Source: Streptomyces sp. NRRL F-5123 (lineage in GTDB: Bacteria; Actinomycetota; Actinomycetes; Streptomycetales; Streptomycetaceae). From it: DNA of 64,000 nucleotides. Below, piece by piece: positions 60,683 through 64,000 of the stretch (positions are counted from its first letter, which is position 1; every line of letters begins with the position of its first letter). The DNA is taken from contig NZ_JOHY01000032.1 of NCBI RefSeq assembly GCF_000721495.1, forward strand, positions 12,518 through 76,517, written 5' to 3'. Made by a program: the position numbers and the translations under genes. Under the pieces are notes generated by a model. That model made no database searches. It was not told the DNA's origin and saw nothing but the letters and a program-made list of their open reading frames with translations.

Positions 60683-63600
60683 ATGACGCCACCCACCCCG
60701 CAGCCGCAGCCCGCTGAGGTCTCGCCCGCGTTCGCGGACGACCTCGCCGCGGATTCGCGCGACCGCGCGGTCCGCGCGCTGCTGAGGATCCCGCCGTTGC
60801 GCAAGCTCTGGAACGCCCAGATGACCGGTGCGGTCGCGGACCGCCTCGGCCTGTTGGTGCTGATCTGGCTGACGGTGCAGGCGGCAGCCGGAGTCGGTGC
60901 CTTCGGCGGGGGCTACCGCGGGGTCGCCTTCGCGACCGCCGCGGTCTTCGCCGCCCGGCTCGTGGCGACGCTGCTGTTCGGCGCGGTGCTGCTCGGCCCG
61001 CTGTCCGCGGCCACCACGGAGGGCGGCCCGCTCGACCGCCGCTGGACGATGATCGGGGCCGACGGCGTACGCCTCGCGCTCTTCGTCGTCGCCCCGCTGT
61101 GGGTGACATGGACGCCGGGCAAGGCCTACGTGTGGCTGCTGGCCACGGTCTTCGTCACCGGTGCGGCCGAACGGCTGTGGGCCGTCGCGAAGGACGGCGC
61201 CGCGCCCGTACTGCTCCCGCCGCCGGGGGACACATCGGTGCGGCCCGCGCCCGACCACCTGGCCACGCTGCACCGCCTCGACCTGCGCACCAGCTTCGTC
61301 GCGCTGCCCGCCGCGGCCGCGGCAATGGTCGTCATCACCCTCGTCAACACACTGATCGCGACCGGCGTCGACTGGTTCGACCTGCACCAGGTCGCGCTGT
61401 CGTCGTACGTCGCCGCGGGCCTGTTCTCGTCCTCGATCGCCGTGCTGTCGGCGCTCGAACTGCCCTCGGGCACCGCAGCCCGGCCGCGCTCCCCGCTGGA
61501 GGGCCTGCGGCTGCCGAAGGGGCCCGCGGGCGCCGAGAACGGCAGGACCGGCGTGCTGCCGCTGCTGGTGCTGTCCACCGCGGCCGTCGCGGGCGCCGTC
61601 GCCGCCGCCGTCTCCGTGGCGGTGCTGCACGCCGCGGCCATGGGCTTCGGACCCACCGGCTTCGCGCTGCTGGTCCTGGTGCTGACCGCCGGCACCGTCG
61701 TCGGCATCCGTCTCGCGCCGCGCATCCTGCCGGGCCTGTCCCGACGCCGGCTGCTGCCCCTCGCGATCGGCCTCACCGGTATCGCCCTGCTGCTGACCGG
61801 CCTCGTGCCCGACCCGACGACGATGCTGCTGCTCGCGCTGCTGGCCGGCGTCACGGCCGGGGTCAGCGCCAACACCGGGCACACCCTGATCGAGCTGGAG
61901 GCGGAGGAGAGCCGCCGCGCCCGCACGACCGAGCACCTGCAGGCCGTCGCACGGGCCGTGCTCGGTTTCGCCGCGGTCTGCGCGCCGCTGCTGGCCGCCG
62001 CGATCGGCCCGCACCGCATCGACAACGGCCGCTTCACCTTTGACCACGCGGGCGCCGCCTACACCCTGATGCTGGTCGGCGCCCTGCTGCTGCCGGTCGC
62101 CGCGCTCGTGCTCGGCAAGACCGACGACCGCGGCGGTGTACCGCTGCGGCGCGACCTGCGCGAGGCGCTCCGCGGCGCCGACCCGGCGACCGCGCCCGCC
62201 GCGACCGGCTTCTTCATCGCCGTCGAGGGCGGCGACGGGGCCGGCAAGTCGACGCAGGTCGAGGCGCTCGCGAGCTGGATCCGGGCCAAGGGCCACGAGG
62301 TCGTCGTCACCCGCGAGCCCGGCGCCACGGCCGTCGGCAAGAGGCTGCGGTCGATCCTGCTCGACGTGTCCTCCGGCGGTATCTCGCACCGCACGGAGGC
62401 ACTGCTCTACGCCGCCGACCGCGCCGAGCACATCGACACGGTCGTCCGGCCCGCTCTCGAACGCGGCGCCGTCGTCATCTCCGACCGCTACATCGACTCG
62501 GCGGTCGCCTACCAGGGCGCCGGGCGCGACCTCGCGCCCACCGAGATCGCCCGTATCAACCGGTGGGCCACCGAGGGTCTCGTCCCGCACCTCACCGTGC
62601 TGCTCGACGTCACACCCGAGATCGCGCGCGAGCGCTTCACCGAGGCGCCCGACCGGCTCGAATCGGAACCCCCGGAATTCCACCAGCGCGTGCGCTCCGG
62701 CTTCCTGACGCTTGCCGCAGCCGACCCCGGCCGCTACCTCGTCCTCGACGCGGGCCAGGACCCCGAGGCCGTCACCACGCTCATACGGCACCGGCTCGAC
62801 GAGGTGCTGCCGCTGTCCGAGCAGGAGATCGAGGCCCGCGCCGAAGCCGAGCGCAAGGCCGCGGAGGAGGCGGCGCGCCTCGCCGCGGAGGAGGCCGCGC
62901 GCAAGGCGGAGGAGGAGCGGCAGGAGCGCGAACGCCGCGAGCAGCTGGAGAAGCTCCGCCGCGAGGAGGAGGAGCGCCGCCGCGCCGCCGAGGAGGCTGC
63001 CCGGCGCGAGATCGCCGAGCGCAAGGCCGCGGAGGCCGCGGAGGAGGCGCGCAAGCGTCAGGAGGAGGCGGACCGGCTCGCCGCCGAGGAGGCCGCGCGC
63101 GTCGCGGCCGAGGAGGCCGCGCGCGAGGCCGAGCAGGCCCGGCTGCGGCAGCTCGCCGAGGAGCAGGCCCGGCTGCGTGCCGAGGCCGAGGCCCGGCGGG
63201 TGGAGAAGCAGCGCAAGGCGGAGGAGGCGCTCCTCCGCGCGGAGGCCGCGCGTGCGGCGGAGGCCGAGCGGAAGCCGGAGCCCGAGCCGGACGACGCGAC
63301 GACGGTCGTCACGCCGGTCGTGCCGGAGGAGTCCGACGGTTCGTCGGACGAGACGACGACGGTGCTGCCCGCGGTGCAGGAGCCGTCCGAGCCGGAATCC
63401 GGGGCCGGGTCCGACGAGACGGCCGTGCTGCCCGCCGTGCAGGACGAGCCGAAGCGGGAGGGGCCGTCGGACGAGACGACCACGATGCTTCCGGCGGTCC
63501 AGGAGCCCGGCCCGCCGCCCGTACCGGGTACGGCGCGGGACAGCGACCCGGCGGACCGCGTTCCGCCGTGGCTCTTCCGCCCCGAGACGCCCGAGGCCGA

Positions 63601-63733
63601 ACGCACCCGCGAACTCCCCGCGGTACGCCGCCCTCGCCCCGACTGGGCCGAGGAGACCCCCCTCGACCATCTCCCCACCCTCGCCGACGAACTCCTCGGC
63701 CCCCACGAGGACGACGACCCCCGAAACCGCTGA
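60683..63733 (+). CDS. tmk: MFS-like membrane domain fused to thymidylate kinase, with coiled-coil tail
   Basis: 1016 residues. Residues 1-490 are an MFS-type membrane region of about twelve segments. dTMP kinase occupies about 508-715: P-loop FIAVEGGDGAGKSTQ, TREPGATAVGKRLR, VVISDRYIDSAVAYQG (DRY motif) and RFTEAPDRLES. It phosphorylates dTMP to dTDP for DNA synthesis. Then comes a charged Glu/Ala/Arg coiled coil (about 715-870), and an acidic Thr-rich tail with three copies of DET(TT)xLPAVQ. The kinase/MFS fusion is known in streptomycetes; why the kinase is tethered is not known. Confidence 0.93.
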   Translation: MTPPTPQPQPAEVSPAFADDLAADSRDRAVRALLRIPPLRKLWNAQMTGAVADRLGLLVLIWLTVQAAAGVGAFGGGYRGVAFATAAVFAARLVATLLFGAVLLGPLSAATTEGGPLDRRWTMIGADGVRLALFVVAPLWVTWTPGKAYVWLLATVFVTGAAERLWAVAKDGAAPVLLPPPGDTSVRPAPDHLATLHRLDLRTSFVALPAAAAAMVVITLVNTLIATGVDWFDLHQVALSSYVAAGLFSSSIAVLSALELPSGTAARPRSPLEGLRLPKGPAGAENGRTGVLPLLVLSTAAVAGAVAAAVSVAVLHAAAMGFGPTGFALLVLVLTAGTVVGIRLAPRILPGLSRRRLLPLAIGLTGIALLLTGLVPDPTTMLLLALLAGVTAGVSANTGHTLIELEAEESRRARTTEHLQAVARAVLGFAAVCAPLLAAAIGPHRIDNGRFTFDHAGAAYTLMLVGALLLPVAALVLGKTDDRGGVPLRRDLREALRGADPATAPAATGFFIAVEGGDGAGKSTQVEALASWIRAKGHEVVVTREPGATAVGKRLRSILLDVSSGGISHRTEALLYAADRAEHIDTVVRPALERGAVVISDRYIDSAVAYQGAGRDLAPTEIARINRWATEGLVPHLTVLLDVTPEIARERFTEAPDRLESEPPEFHQRVRSGFLTLAAADPGRYLVLDAGQDPEAVTTLIRHRLDEVLPLSEQEIEARAEAERKAAEEAARLAAEEAARKAEEERQERERREQLEKLRREEEERRRAAEEAARREIAERKAAEAAEEARKRQEEADRLAAEEAARVAAEEAAREAEQARLRQLAEEQARLRAEAEARRVEKQRKAEEALLRAEAARAAEAERKPEPEPDDATTVVTPVVPEESDGSSDETTTVLPAVQEPSEPESGAGSDETAVLPAVQDEPKREGPSDETTTMLPAVQEPGPPPVPGTARDSDPADRVPPWLFRPETPEAERTRELPAVRRPRPDWAEETPLDHLPTLADELLGPHEDDDPRNR

Positions 63734-64000
63734 CCCCTGCGGCCAACTCCGCCGGTGCTGCGGCCCGTCCCGCCGGGCTACCCCGTCCCTCCCCCCGAGC
63801 TGCCCCTGGGGGCACCCCGGCGCGCCCTTGAAAACGCGCACCCGTACCCCGTGACAACAGCCCCGGCGGGCAGCCGCCCACGGTGTACCCGGTGGGACGG
63901 TCCGCCCTGCCCTTCCCCACCCCACGGGTGGTCGGGCGCCGAAGGGACATCGGGAGGGGAGGACGGTCACCCGCCCACCCCTGCCTCCACCGGCGGGAAC
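63734..64000. other. Downstream intergenic sequence to the window edge
   Basis: 267 bases with no gene called. TGCCCCTGGGGGCA at about 63803-63816 can form a short hairpin and may help end the tmk transcript. Frames crossing the region on either strand lack recognisable domains. Confidence 0.35.

Noticed and set aside
60317..63970. 1217-codon minus-strand frame opposite topA and tmk
   Set aside because: Low-complexity Arg/Gly-rich translation, antisense to well-defined kinase and membrane domains.

Overview
The window is about 73% G+C, with very high G/C at third codon positions, many GTG/TTG starts, AAGGAGG-type ribosome binding sites, rare TTA codons and actinomycete-specific genes (bldG, ssd, tad/Flp pilus genes, marP, DUF2617, DUF3151, DUF3152, MFS/thymidylate kinase fusion). 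This fits a Streptomyces-like member of the Streptomycetaceae. The gene content from about 17 kb onward (pyrE, fba, kynAU, crp, nth, marP, nhaA, acs, ssd-tad, bldG, hppA, topA, tmk) is chromosomal core. A perfect 14-bp parS sequence at 18492-18505 suggests the origin-proximal half of a linear chromosome.

Region 1 (1-9.4 kb) is accessory and metabolic: a VOC protein, a von Willebrand A protein, argG behind a candidate ARG box, a secreted beta-propeller protein, an arabinoxylan pair (GH62 then GH43) behind two LacI-type operators, and a sialidase-fold secreted protein. Region 2 (9.4-13.3 kb) is a disturbed patch. A Nudix gene and a VapBC toxin-antitoxin pair lie among decayed partial copies of the neighbouring aminotransferase gene and of the toxin gene itself. 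Region 3 (13.3-21.4 kb) holds DUF2617 and a membrane spermidine-synthase-like gene, which together contain three TTA codons, then an SRPBCC membrane protein, an aldose epimerase, pyrE, parS, fba, DUF3151 and the DUF3152 putative metalloprotease.

Region 4 (21.5-24.6 kb) is a three-gene tryptophan-to-anthranilate operon: tryptophan dioxygenase, kynureninase and an alpha/beta hydrolase likely to be the formamidase. Region 5 (24.9-37.2 kb) holds crp, nth with a CoA-type Nudix gene, a MarP-type protease, a 59-residue small protein, an epoxide-hydrolase-like enzyme, a DUF1469 protein, NhaA with a Ca-loop-like tail, acetyl-CoA synthetase, and a SulP-STAS-carbonic anhydrase fusion carrying an AT-rich insert. 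Region 6 (37.4-42.2 kb) has a deacetylase-like lipoprotein, a CooC/MinD-type ATPase divergent from a degenerate Fic-like protein, and a HAD phosphatase.

Region 7 (42.3-48.2 kb) is the ssd-tad locus: three DnaA boxes, ssd, tadA, a fused tadB-tadC, a DUF4244 pilin-like protein and two TadE-like proteins, the last lacking a proper stop codon. It converges on an Mrf-type helicase. Region 8 (50.7-63.7 kb) carries bldG with its anti-sigma partner, a proton pyrophosphatase, a lipoprotein, a methyltransferase, DUF2752, topA and the MFS/dTMP-kinase fusion. No tRNA, rRNA, CRISPR array or intact transposase was recognised.
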